A stretch of DNA of 64,000 nt, taken from NCBI GenBank assembly GCA_016703005.1, contig JADJCX010000013.1:1-64000 (forward strand), in the 5' to 3' direction. This document shows, one piece after another, positions 1 to 8,566 of this stretch. The stretch is from Flavobacteriales bacterium (GTDB lineage Bacteria > Bacteroidota > Bacteroidia > Flavobacteriales_F > PHOS-HE28). Made by a program: the position numbers and the translations under genes. The notes beneath the pieces were generated by a model. The model did no database searches. It was not told the origin of the DNA and saw nothing but the letters and a program-made list of their open reading frames with translations. Positions within the stretch are counted from its first letter, which is position 1; every line of letters starts with the position of its first letter.

Positions 1-664
1 CTGTTCCCAGTCACTCGATCACCGCTGAGTTCAGCGCCGGCCAACTCCTGATGCATCCGAAGAATGGGCTCTTCAACTTTCAATTGCGGCGCTTCCGTTC
101 CGGTGAGCGCAGCTATCTGTGCGCCCATGTCGTTCAACAGGCGGTCGCTGGTGATCTCCGCAAGCACCTTGGCCAGATGATGTTCACCAACCCACGGAAA
201 GCCTGCTTCACGGTAGGGTCGATGATGACCTGCACCACACTGGTATCCACCGATGCCGTTGATGGCTTCGCACTATCAGCAGGTGAGAACACCTTGGCGA
301 TCGTCGCGGCCGAGGCAGCTTCCAAAACTTCCGACGCTTCATCCGGAACGATAACTGCCACTTGGTACTCGCCTCGGCGAACGGCATCGCGGAGCGCCGC
401 AGCATCCATGGTCACATCGCCTTTTGCATCTTGCACCGAGAACGGACCGGCGTTCATCAGCCCGTCGCGCACGCGGCTTCAACGCCTTTCCCATCGAGGT
501 CCTGACCACCATGCACCTGCTTCTCGCTGAAGTCGCGGAACGGTGCATCCTGCACAACGGCCGCTGATGCATCACCAGGGCCACTGGCATCAGGTAGAGC
601 AGCGCAAGACCACCGCGGCGCGCCAGCAGCAACTCCTTCCGGACGTGGGCGAGGATGCGGTCAT
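1..664 (-). CDS. ABC-2 type exporter permease, partial, frameshifted
   Basis: Membrane subunit of an ABC-2 exporter; its C-terminus lies beyond the left edge. Read across frames it begins DDRILAHVRKELLLARRG, followed by the first membrane segment (GLALLYLMPVALVM) and a large extracytoplasmic loop with RDGLMNAGPF, GEYQVAVIVPDE and VVQVIIDPTVKQAFRG, the usual plan of ABC-2 permeases. At least two one-base shifts interrupt it (near 480-560 and near 160). It lies directly downstream of the ATPase gene with about no gap, so the two should form one transporter. By position it belongs to the darAB/BtrH block and may export that product; the cargo is inference. The start is uncertain because ATG at 664 needs a frame correction. 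Confidence 0.72.
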
Positions 665-667
665 CGG

Positions 668-1391
668 TCAGTTGTCACGCAATCCCCGACCGGTAATGCG
701 CAGGAAAGTCTCTTCCAGTTTGGCCGCGCCTTCAGCCCCGGGCGAAGCGATATTCCCCACGACTTGTCCGTGGTCGATGATCACGACACGGGTACAGAGT
801 CGTTCGGCTTCCTCCATGTGGTGACTGGTGTAGACAATGGTCGTTCCTGTGGCGTGGATCTCCTTCCAGCGGATCCCATATAGCGGTTCGTGATTGCACA
901 TCGATGCCCACGGCGGGTTCATCAAGGAACAAGACTTGGGGCTGGTGGAGAAGAGCCGCGATCGATTCAAGCGTCGCTGCACGCCCCCGCCCAATGCCCG
1001 ATACGCTCATCGGCGCGGGGCTTTCAATCCTGCGCGATCGAGAAGGGTGTTGCTCCGCTCTTCGAAGTCGACTTGTCTAAGCCGTGCATACTCCCGAAGC
1101 GGAGATTCTCGCGTGCCGTTAGGGTTTCGTACAGCGCGATCTCTTGGGCACCAAACCGATCGTGGCGCGCACGCTTCCGGGGAAGCGCACGGTGTCAGCC
1201 GATCCCGCACTACGCACCGATCCAGCGGTGGCTCTGCGGATCCCGGTGATGATGGACAACAAGGTGGTCTTTCCAGCACCATTCGGCCCGAGCAGGCCAA
1301 GCGAATTCGCCACTTGCCACCCTCAAGGTCGATCCCGTTCAAGGCCGAACGGTCGCCGTAGCGTTTCACCATCCGCTGGCATTTGCATCAT
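668..1391 (-). CDS. ABC transporter ATP-binding protein, frameshifted
   Basis: ATPase partner of the adjacent permease. Pieces in different frames give KRYGDRSALNGIDLE at the N-terminus, Walker A (LLGPNGAGKTT), a degraded signature region, Walker B (VLFLDEPAVGIDVQSR) and the switch histidine (IVYTSHHMEEAERLC), ending GRGLRDN before the stop at 668. This order and the length of about 240 residues fit the CcmA/NatA-like class that pairs with ABC-2 permeases. Four or more indels (near 1380, 1310, 1120 and 860) break it, so no single frame covers the gene. ATG codons at 1391 lie just after the upstream stop at 1400, which supports an operon with the BtrH-like gene. Confidence 0.78.
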
Positions 1392-1399
1392 GGGGCGGC

Positions 1400-2409
1400 T
1401 CACAACGGAAGCTTGGCGAGTCGCTTGAACAGGACTTTCTCCGCTCTGCCGACCGCCTCCAGCTTATCGGCCAAGGTGCCATAGGTGCTGCCGGGCTCAG
1501 GTCGTCCTTTTGCATGCGCCCGGCCTCGAAGGCGAACTCGCGCCATTGATCGCCGATGCGTGTCATCTCTTTCGCGTGCTCATTCAACTCCGGCTTGTTG
1601 AGCAACCCCGCAGCCTCTTGCAGGAAAGCAGCGAACATGAAACGGAACCCAGCCCCGCCGGTGCCGATCTCCTCCTGCATGCGGATGATGTTCCCGAGGT
1701 AGAGCTTCGCCCGGCGCTCGCCGAGTTTGGTTTCGTACTGCCTGAGTTTCTTGGCCAAGTACGGCATGCCCTTTACCCCAAACATGGGCAGCGGAACGTT
1801 GCTCATGTCGCGCGCCGTGCGCTTCAAACCCTTTATGGCGGCGGCTTTCAGGTCGGCTTTGGTGAGGACCGCCGTTGGGTAGTACATGCGACCGTTGGTG
1901 TCGGTGTGCCCTTCGCGAAGCGGGCGCGCACCAAGGCACGACGATGGATCGTGGTGGTACCATCCATCACCGGATCGCTCACCAAGTATTCGTCGCCCTT
2001 GCGTCCGAAGACAACAATGTTGTGCGCATTGAAGTGGAACCTGAACGCCTGGCGGGTAAGGCAAGTAGAAGACGCTGGTGAGCATACCCACGGGCAAGCC
2101 CTTGTCCAGCACGCGGTCCAACTCGGCCATTGCCTCGTCCTGATCGCGGAAGCGCATACGCTTCATCTGCACGCCCATGTTCTTGCTGAAGCGCTTGAAG
2201 ATGAGGCCGGGGAGGATGCGATAGCTGGTGACGGGAATGCCGTTCAGTTTCAGGAATGGCATGTGGCTGTAAAACAAGCCGCTGCCACACACCGAAGGCC
2301 ATGGGCGCTCACTTTCAACCCATGGAACCGCACTGAGGTTGCTGATGACCCCCGATTCGCAGTGCGCGCTTTGCTGGTGGTCGAACAGGATCGCGACGTC
2401 TTTGCTCAT
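1400..2409 (-). CDS. BtrH N-terminal domain / DUF4872-like protein
   Basis: Resembles the BtrH family of cysteine-containing acyltransferase-like proteins, named after the butirosin acyltransferase. The N-terminus has FDHQQSAHCESGVISNL, where the His-Cys pair is the expected active-site region, then GSGLFYSHMPF. The middle gives VFYLPYF and, in the other frame, FHFNAHNIVVFGRKGDEYLVSDPV, typical of the family; the C-terminal half is helical (GNIIRMQEEIGTGGAGFRFMF). Breaks lie near 2055, 1890 and 1497; after the last one the corrected end reads AEKVLFKRLAKLPL with its stop at 1400. It overlaps the upstream gene by ATGA (2406-2409). BtrH-like genes next to DarAB and an ABC exporter are known from flexirubin-type loci, so a role in finishing or moving that lipid-like product is likely but unproven. 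Confidence 0.72.
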
Positions 2410-2840
2410 GCTTGGTCGGAGGAAATGGCGCGCGAAGGTGCGTCGGGAACGCGCTTCAGTTCTTCAACGGTGGTGAGCAAGGCATCGGCGTAGTGCAGGA
2501 GCGTGGCCTCATCCAAGGCTTCGAATTCCTTGGGCTCCAGATGCCGCTTCACCTTGCGCGCCGGTAGGCCCATGTGCTTTGCGAGGAGGGCCTCATCCAT
2601 CATGTTCTTCTCCATGTGGAAGGCCAACGGGCTCAGCTTTCCGGAAAGCACCTGCTGCCGGGCATCCTCCACCCTTTCATTGATCACATCCCATGCCTGG
2701 CCCAATGCCACGTTCTCAGGCTCCCAGCCTACGCTGGGCACCTTCACGTATTCGCCATTCTCGTTCAGGGCGTACTTCACCACTTTGAATTTGCCCTCGA
2801 GCATGTTCGCGTCGTCCTGTGGGACCTCTTCCTTCTTCAT
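2406..2840 (-). CDS. Hypothetical protein of the dar block
   Basis: About 144 residues from the ATG at 2840 (MKKEEVPQDDANM), preferred over upstream codons because the preceding residues look like noncoding readthrough. The protein is soluble and mostly helical, charged, with NENGEYVKVPSVGWEPENVALGQ as its most distinctive part and a C-terminal helix LLHYADALLTTVEELKRVP. No domain is recognised. It is translationally coupled by ATGA to the BtrH-like gene, so the two proteins probably act together. Small unassigned proteins in this position occur in other Bacteroidota dar loci; that comparison is from memory and should be checked. The reading frame is unbroken. Confidence 0.75.
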   Translation of the reverse strand: MKKEEVPQDDANMLEGKFKVVKYALNENGEYVKVPSVGWEPENVALGQAWDVINERVEDARQQVLSGKLSPLAFHMEKNMMDEALLAKHMGLPARKVKRHLEPKEFEALDEATLLHYADALLTTVEELKRVPDAPSRAISSDQA

Positions 2841-2939
2841 GCGGTAAAGTTCAGAAAACTGCGATGCGCTCTCCCAACATCTGGGCATCCAGCCAATTAC
2901 CTGCCTATCCCGGAGCTAAGATCCAAGTGATCGCCTGAA

Positions 2940-4391
2940 CTACCGCTCCAGAACCAAACGCGCAGTGCCCAGCGACTGCTCGCCTGCCCACGCGGACACC
3001 AAATAGGTGCCCGCGGACAAGTCTTGCAGGTCCAACCATTGCAGCATGAAGGAATTGGGCTTCACAACCCTGACCGCACGACCAACGGCATCCATGATCA
3101 GCAGCTCGGATTCCACACCCTCCGGGAGTTTCACCCACGCGCTGGTGCCTGCCGGATTGGGCCAAATCTGCAAGTGGTTTGCGTAGTACTCCCGTGCCGG
3201 TGCGTCCAGTATCAATTCGCTGTCGTGGTAGCGCTTTAGCATTGTCGGCAATTGGGTGATCGGAAAATGCGGCAATAGGTCGATGTAGCTGTCGATGTAC
3301 GCGCACCCCAAACCGGCTTGATCGGGTTGGGTAATGCACCCCATCCAGTTCTGTCCGAAAGCACTACCATGGCTCACGTAAACACGCCCGTCTGGTCCAA
3401 GTCGAAGTTGTCGTGTAGTGGAATTCTGGCTTGCCTGATGGATGATCGTTCGGCTCGTTTGGACTAAAGTGGAATCCCCGCTAGAGATATCGAACTGTTC
3501 CATGTATTGTGCCGTGGTATCCCTGCTAACGACGTACAATTTGCTACCATCAGGACTGAATTCCGCAGTGACAGCCCTCCAGCGACCAGCAATCCCGTAA
3601 AGACGTTGCAACACCCCGCTTCCTTGGTCGAAACTGAACATCTCCATCACATCCAAGAGCGAATCGTTGTATACATGGGGAGCTACCGTGGTGCTCATGA
3701 ACAGCCTATCGCCCGCCAAGTTGAATACCATAGCCCCGCCGAGCATGGTGTAATACGGCGCCCCAAGGAAATAATGGTCCATAGTTACTCCCACAGCGCT
3801 AATCACTCCAACGGTGTCAACGGAAGTGGGAGTGACACGCCATGCTTTGAACTGGTTCGAACTACGCAAGTGCTTTACGTACCAATAGTCCGATCCATTG
3901 GAATGGACGGTGCTTGCAAAATTGGGCATGACGCTATCTGCTGGTGCCCAGGTGGTATCCAAGGCCGCAATACCCAATCCGTTATTGCCAGCCATGTCCA
4001 CAACAACATGGCGTATCCGTCCACTTGACAAATTGCCTGACAGCGAGCCGCTGACAACAACATCATAGACTCCCGGATCAGTCAAGCGTGGAAAGATGTG
4101 GGCCATCTCCCAGGCCTGCCCCCCAGGCAGCCAAGGCCCTTGGCCTCCTTGCATGATGGCCATAGAAGAGTCTCTGATCTCGTTGATGGTCTCGGCAAAG
4201 AGAAAATTCCCAGCAACGTCGCTCATGCAACTTGTGGCTTGCTGAGATGGCAAGTTGGAGTACATCGCAACTGGACCACCGGGGTCGAAGCGCAGGTGAA
4301 CACTATCACCAAAGAACCAATGTCGGTTACGCAGTTGTGCGTTTCCCTCTATTGCCGCGCATAGCAGCATCAAACCAAGTACAAAACGCAT
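2940..4391 (-). CDS. Secreted beta-propeller-like protein with T9SS sorting domain
   Basis: A 483-residue secreted protein. The signal peptide is MRFVLGLMLLCAAIEGNAQ, which fixes the start at 4391. The body has WD-like/propeller strands (FSPDGSKLYVVSRDTT, LRLGPDGRVYVSHGS) with the repeating G-D/N-x-x-Y pattern seen in Bacteroidota surface proteins. The last 80 residues form a type A T9SS sorting domain: WPNPAGTSAWVKLP, LLIMDAVGRAVRVV, DLSAGTYLVSA and a final LVLER. It should cross the outer membrane by type IX secretion and be surface-bound or released. It is intact, unlike its neighbours, looks more AT-rich by eye, and together with the next gene separates darB from the rest of the dar block. 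Confidence 0.85.
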   Translation of the reverse strand: MRFVLGLMLLCAAIEGNAQLRNRHWFFGDSVHLRFDPGGPVAMYSNLPSQQATSCMSDVAGNFLFAETINEIRDSSMAIMQGGQGPWLPGGQAWEMAHIFPRLTDPGVYDVVVSGSLSGNLSSGRIRHVVVDMAGNNGLGIAALDTTWAPADSVMPNFASTVHSNGSDYWYVKHLRSSNQFKAWRVTPTSVDTVGVISAVGVTMDHYFLGAPYYTMLGGAMVFNLAGDRLFMSTTVAPHVYNDSLLDVMEMFSFDQGSGVLQRLYGIAGRWRAVTAEFSPDGSKLYVVSRDTTAQYMEQFDISSGDSTLVQTSRTIIHQASQNSTTRQLRLGPDGRVYVSHGSAFGQNWMGCITQPDQAGLGCAYIDSYIDLLPHFPITQLPTMLKRYHDSELILDAPAREYYANHLQIWPNPAGTSAWVKLPEGVESELLIMDAVGRAVRVVKPNSFMLQWLDLQDLSAGTYLVSAWAGEQSLGTARLVLER

Positions 4392-4396
4392 GGTGC

Positions 4397-4882
4397 TCAG
4401 AATACTCGAACCCACCACACGCCGCCCGAATTCGTAATAGCCACTGTGTACGGGGTTGCACCACAATAGAATGTCCGGTCACCATCTTGAGTTTCGTAGT
4501 TGCAATGCAGGTCGGTGATGTACGTGTTGGTGGCCGGGTCCCATACTTCTATTCTACAGATATCAATTTCGAACTCACACGGATCATTGGTAACAGGTTG
4601 TATCTGGCCCGAGGATGAACCTGATATGGTGTAATTCTGGACGCACGGATCCTCGCATCTCCATACTTCAGTCGCTGGATCGCATCCCGTAGCATCGCCG
4701 TACATCACTGATACTAGAAGGTCGCAAGCGGAAGCATTGCTGTAGTTCACAGCTGGCGGCAACGCAACGGCTAATGATCTTAAAAGAAAAAGCACGGCAA
4801 GAAAAATTAGGCAACGCAGTGCCCTGCTTTGTCCGGCCTCGAAAAATTGTGCGGCTGTGCGGCTGAAGGTCGAGGTCTTCAT
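4397..4882 (-). CDS. Small cysteine-rich secreted protein
   Basis: About 161 residues from ATG 4882 (MKTSTFSRTAAQFFEAG). One hydrophobic segment near residues 24-42 (LIFLAVLFLLRSLAVALPP) serves as an uncleaved anchor or a late signal peptide. The mature part has eight cysteines (SACD, TGCD, WRCEDPC, NDPC, DICR, LHCN, FYCG), an even number that would allow four disulfide bonds in the periplasm or outside. No known domain is recognised. It ends six bases before the start codon of the T9SS protein downstream, so the two are probably co-transcribed and may work together. The frame is intact. Confidence 0.7.
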   Translation of the reverse strand: MKTSTFSRTAAQFFEAGQSRALRCLIFLAVLFLLRSLAVALPPAVNYSNASACDLLVSVMYGDATGCDPATEVWRCEDPCVQNYTISGSSSGQIQPVTNDPCEFEIDICRIEVWDPATNTYITDLHCNYETQDGDRTFYCGATPYTVAITNSGGVWWVRVF

Positions 4883-4999
4883 GGCAGGTAGGGTTGGGTT
4901 ATGTGCCAAGGTAATTGGCAGTTCGGCCCCCGGCCAGTCTTAGTTGAAAGCTTAAGGCCTCAATGCCTGTGCCGCAGACTTCCACAAGTGCTTGCTGCC

Positions 5000-6142
5000 C
5001 TACACCACCGTCAACAACGCGAAGGCGTATGAGAAACGAGCGCTCTCGGGCACCATCAGCAGGATCTTCTGGCCTTTCTTCAAGCGGCCGCTTTTCACCA
5101 GATCGTGCACCATGAGGTAGATGCTGGCACTGCCCACGTTGCCTACTTCGGAGAGGTTGAGGAACCACCGCTCTTCGGGAACGGGAATGCCTTGGGCCTC
5201 CAATTCCTCAGCCACCTTCGACTTGAAGAAGTTGCTGGACAAATGCGGCATGAAGAAATCGACTTCGCTGGCGGCCAGACCCTTTTCGCGCATCACCTCG
5301 GCCAGCCACTTCACCCCAACTGTTACGACGTTCTTGCTGAGGATCTTGACATCCTGCTTGAACGTGAACAGCGATTCGCCGGCATACTGCTCGGGCGTGA
5401 ATTTCTTCCAACTGATGATGCCACCATCCTCCCCTTTCTCGGCGCCCAAGTACATGCAGGCCTCGAGCTCGTTGGCGAACGAGCGCGAAACCATCCATTC
5501 GATCTTCAGGTCGCATTCGCCACGGGGAGCAGGCTCCAGAAGCATGGCACCGGCGCCATCGCTCAGCATCCACCGCAGGAATTCCTTCTCGAACCCGATA
5601 ATGGGGTCCTGTTCCAGTTGACGATAGCGCTCGGTCTCGGTTTCGTAGTTGCTGGCGCGCATAAGCGGCGAGATCAACTCGCTGGCCACGCACACGGCGG
5701 CATTCGTGCTACCGGTGGCCACGCTCATGTACGCGTATTTCATGGCCTGCATACCGGCTGAACACGCACCAGAGGGTGACATCACTTCCAAGTTGTGCGA
5801 CAACAAGCCATGCACCTCGCTCGCGTGCGGCGGCAGCATTTGGTCGGGCGCCGATGTTCCGGCAGCCAAGAGGCCAAGATCCTTCTCCTCCACACCACGA
5901 CCGGTCAGTGCCTTGACGGCGGCCGCGGCCAACTGCGCATTGGTATGGGTGATGTTGCCTTCGGCATCCATGGCATAGTAGCGCTTGCGGATGCCGTTGT
6001 TGCGGAGCACAATGTTCTTGGCGCGCGAGGCATTGCCATCGATCATGCCCAAGCGCGATTCCATCTCCTCATTGGTGATGGGTGCATTCGGCAGGATGCT
6101 CGATACCCGGGTAATGAATACGTCTTTCAGTGTGGTGCTCAT
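5000..6142 (-). CDS. darB: DarB-like ketoacyl synthase III, dialkylresorcinol pathway
   Basis: A 380-residue thiolase-fold condensing enzyme of the FabH superfamily. Start at 6142 (MSTTLKDVFITRVSSILPN) avoids 18 unlikely upstream residues. The nucleophile is the Cys in SPSGACSAGMQAMKYA, the catalytic His is in FFMPHLSSNFFKSK, and the catalytic Asn lies in the GNVGSASIYLMVHDL loop, so the Cys-His-Asn triad is complete. In the dialkylresorcinol pathway DarB works with DarA to join two beta-ketoacyl units; the assignment rests on the sequence class plus adjacency to darA, 156 bp upstream, with a likely promoter in that gap. The frame is intact. A plain FabH for fatty-acid initiation is the alternative, less likely here. 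Confidence 0.83.
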   Translation of the reverse strand: MSTTLKDVFITRVSSILPNAPITNEEMESRLGMIDGNASRAKNIVLRNNGIRKRYYAMDAEGNITHTNAQLAAAAVKALTGRGVEEKDLGLLAAGTSAPDQMLPPHASEVHGLLSHNLEVMSPSGACSAGMQAMKYAYMSVATGSTNAAVCVASELISPLMRASNYETETERYRQLEQDPIIGFEKEFLRWMLSDGAGAMLLEPAPRGECDLKIEWMVSRSFANELEACMYLGAEKGEDGGIISWKKFTPEQYAGESLFTFKQDVKILSKNVVTVGVKWLAEVMREKGLAASEVDFFMPHLSSNFFKSKVAEELEAQGIPVPEERWFLNLSEVGNVGSASIYLMVHDLVKSGRLKKGQKILLMVPESARFSYAFALLTVV

Positions 6143-6221
6143 CGAACTGTCCCTGACATCGTTCCACGGCCGACCGCAATGTTGGTTGCGAACCAAGCGA
6201 CAGGCCTTTGAACGAGGGGCG

Positions 6222-6229
6222 CAAAAATA
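6222..6229 (-). promoter_or_regulatory. Candidate -7 box of darB promoter
   Basis: TATTTTTG on the minus strand fits the Bacteroidota -7 consensus TAnnTTTG. A TTG at 6254-6256 could be the -33 element, although the spacer of 24 bases is slightly long. The darB start codon is 80 bases downstream. This would let darB be expressed apart from the upstream polysaccharide operon. Confidence 0.45.
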
Positions 6230-6297
6230 GACGGGCTTTCATACCATGCCGACCAACTTTTTTCTTCACCGAAAGAAGTCTTCCGGGTCGGCGGAAG

Positions 6298-7200
6298 TCA
6301 GTAGCGCTGAAGCTCCTCGATCTCGCGTGCCAGTTCCTTGCCTTTCACAAGAGAAAGAAGCACCGTTGCCAATGCGGTGATGGGAGAAAGGATGAAAGCC
6401 CCAATGGGCAATACGACGGAGAAGACGCTCACCCGGCGTTCCCGACTCGCGGGGTCGCGCGCCACTTTGGCCAGTATGTAGTTGCGATATTTCACAAAAA
6501 GCACCAGCGCCCTTTTCTCCAGCACCAAGAGCGACGGTTTGATCCTCGAAGATCCCGAGCAAGCAGTGCCGCGTTCACTTGAGCGATGTTTCCATGGGCC
6601 AGATGTTCGGCGTCGCACCGGGCCAAAACGCGACATGCCCGCGATGTCCTCGGCACGTATGCCCGCAGCGGGGAACACGAGGAATGGATCTTTCCGGCCA
6701 TAGAACATCCACCGGATGATGGTGACGAGGCTCACCATGTTCGGGCTTCGGTCTTCGGCCAAGATGTTGCCCACTACCCTACCACCCAGTCCGGCAACCA
6801 GACCGCGCACTTTCTGCTGGGCGTGCACCCACATGTTGCGTGCTCCGATCACCGTCAGCACCGGTTTGTCCTTGAGTATTGCAGCAGAAGCCGGGTGCTT
6901 AAGGAAGGAGTTGATCGGGATGCTGGGGTTGAGGAACCAGATGGTATAGCCCAAGATCACCAGGTCATAATTCGCCGCTGGCGGGGCGAAGGGCTTCAAA
7001 TCGACCGGGTCGCCGTTCACCGCCTCCGGGAATGCCCCGAAGAAGCGCATCCTCGACCATGGGAACGCGAAAGGCTGAGAGGGTTCGATGACCATGTGGT
7101 CCACGGTGATACCCGCCTCGGTCAGTGGGGCGCAAAGGGAACGCAGTACCTCCGTGAGCTGGCCGGTCTGACTATAGTGGATGACAGTACGCGCTTTCAT
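6298..7200 (-). CDS. darA: DarA-like dialkylresorcinol condensing enzyme
   Basis: About 300 residues, beginning MKARTVIHYSQTGQLTEVLR, a flavodoxin-like first strand and phosphate-loop region, followed by NYDLVILGYTIWFLNPSIP and LKDKPVLTVIGARNMW. The C-terminal hydrophobic stretch (VFSVVLPIGAFILSPITALATVLL) suggests membrane association. This is the pattern of the Bacteroidota DarA family, which with DarB makes dialkylresorcinols, often later joined to aryl polyenes in flexirubins. Between about 6540 and 6610 the frame is displaced by two compensating indels; the other frame there reads CDAEHLAHGNIAQVNAALLARDL, which restores the family pattern. The start codon overlaps the stop of the GT2 gene (ATGA at 7197-7200), showing translational coupling to a sugar transferase. 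Confidence 0.8.
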   Translation of the reverse strand: MKARTVIHYSQTGQLTEVLRSLCAPLTEAGITVDHMVIEPSQPFAFPWSRMRFFGAFPEAVNGDPVDLKPFAPPAANYDLVILGYTIWFLNPSIPINSFLKHPASAAILKDKPVLTVIGARNMWVHAQQKVRGLVAGLGGRVVGNILAEDRSPNMVSLVTIIRWMFYGRKDPFLVFPAAGIRAEDIAGMSRFGPVRRRTSGPWKHRSSERGTACSGSSRIKPSLLVLEKRALVLFVKYRNYILAKVARDPASRERRVSVFSVVLPIGAFILSPITALATVLLSLVKGKELAREIEELQRY

Positions 7201-7965
7201 GCCGGTGCGACGTTGTCTTCTTCAGGTACTGGAGCGGCTTGCTCCAAAGGCTTGCGTAAAACGATCAGTGGGCTGACGCGTTCACCGTTCAATTTCCACG
7301 CCTTATAAACCTCCACGTTCGCACGCCAAATGTGGGCGAGGGAGCGGTTGCTGACACCGCCTAGCCTGAAGCGCACCAGCACTTTGGGCACGTATAGCGC
7401 GCGGGCAGCCGCTGTTTGTAAAGGAAGCGGAACATCAATTCGTAATCGGCGCTCACCTTCAGGTCATCGCGGAAGTGGCCGTGCGATCATAGGCACTCCG
7501 CCGGTTGGAAGTGGCCAGATGCGGTGGCATCCAGCCCTTCTTGAAGTTGTTGCGATGGTACTCCCCCACCTTTCCAAAGCGCTTCACGTTGGTGATGTCC
7601 GTCGGATCCACCATCAAGGCATCCCCGTAAATCACATCGGCATCGCCCTTTGCGAATTCCTTCACCATGCTGCTCACCACATCGCGCCGGGCGATCATGT
7701 CACCGGCGTTCACGAAGGCGATCACTTCACCGGTAGCGAGGCGCAGGCCTTTGTTCCTGGCATCGTACACACCGGCGTCCGGTGCACTCACAACATGCGC
7801 GAGCACTTCGCGGTAGCGCTCGATCTTCGCTTGGGTACCGTCGGCACTTCCACCGTCGATCACGATATGCTCGATGTCGCGATGATCCTGCATCACCACG
7901 CTACGCAGCGTCTCATCGATGTGCGCCACCGCATTGAAGCAGACCGTGATGATGGAGACCTTCAT
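7197..7965 (-). CDS. Family 2 glycosyltransferase, frameshifted
   Basis: GT-A fold glycosyltransferase. The N-terminus MKVSIITVCFNAVAHIDETL, the HIVIDGGSADGTQ nucleotide-binding loop, DAGVYDARNKGLRLATGE and the aspartate of FVNAGDMI are classic GT2 features of the WcaA/WcaE-like subgroup that act on lipid-linked oligosaccharides. After MPPHLAT the frame is lost around 7400-7520; the next frames supply ADYELMFRFLYKQRLPARYVPKVLVRFRLGGVSNRS and the end PVPEEDNVAPA. The stop overlaps the darA start by ATGA. It lies 35 bases downstream of the acetyltransferase gene, so it is part of the same polysaccharide operon. Confidence 0.85.
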
Positions 7966-7999
7966 GGATGCGTACGGTAGACCATGATCGCTGGTACGA

Positions 8000-8566
8000 T
8001 CACTCCGTGATAACCCGTTCACGAGCGGGTTTGGCAGGATTGCCACGGTAGATCATATACGGCTCCAGATCCGTGGTGGCAACGCTACCGGCTGCGAGCA
8101 CGCTGTGTGACTTCAGGCGGATGCCAAGGAGAACTATCGCCCCGGCCCCAACCCAACTCCCTTGTTCAAGGACAACCGGTTTGTGGATCGTTGGGTAGTC
8201 CACCTTTTTGTAGTCATGACTGCCCAAGATGAGCTTGGCACCTTGGCTGATCGCCCCATGATCCTCCAACGTCAATTGGTCGATGTTGTCCAGCCAAGCG
8301 CACTGGCCGATCCAGCAGTGGTCGCCGATAGTGAGCTTCCACGGGAATTTGATGTTGACGCGCGGATGGATCACCACTCCCTTGCCCACTTTCGCACCGA
8401 ACAAGCGCAGTATCCATGGCTTGGGCGCCCTGAACGGGAAGCATGGGTTGATAAAGAAGAGTGCATTCACGAAGTACCACAATGTGTACTTGACGATGCT
8501 TGCCCCCACTTGGTAGTCGGAGTTGTCGAACCGGCTCAGGTCAACTGACGTGCGGCCTTCGGTCAT
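8000..8566 (-). CDS. WcaF-like O-acetyltransferase
   Basis: Left-handed beta-helix acetyltransferase of about 188 residues. Hexapeptide-type repeats are visible in GAKVGKGVVIHPRVNIKFP, LTIGDHCWIGQCAWLDNID, HGAISQGAKLILGSHDYK and GSWVGAGAIVLLGIRLKSHS, ending with the family's YRGNPAKPARERV. The N-terminal region with YTLWYFVNALFFINPCFPFR is the membrane-proximal helix of colanic-acid WcaF homologues. The start at 8566 is chosen because it gives an ATGA overlap with the corrected stop of the upstream glycosyltransferase. It would add acetyl groups to an exopolysaccharide repeat unit from acetyl-CoA at the inner membrane. The frame is intact. Confidence 0.85.
   Translation of the reverse strand: MTEGRTSVDLSRFDNSDYQVGASIVKYTLWYFVNALFFINPCFPFRAPKPWILRLFGAKVGKGVVIHPRVNIKFPWKLTIGDHCWIGQCAWLDNIDQLTLEDHGAISQGAKLILGSHDYKKVDYPTIHKPVVLEQGSWVGAGAIVLLGIRLKSHSVLAAGSVATTDLEPYMIYRGNPAKPARERVITE

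Noticed and set aside
1510..2493. A 327-codon plus-strand frame
   Set aside because: Antisense to the BtrH-like gene, whose sense frames match a family.
5000..6142. Plain FabH of fatty-acid synthesis
   Set aside because: Neighbouring darA and the motif text GACSAG with FFMPHLSS fit the DarB class better, though not excluded.
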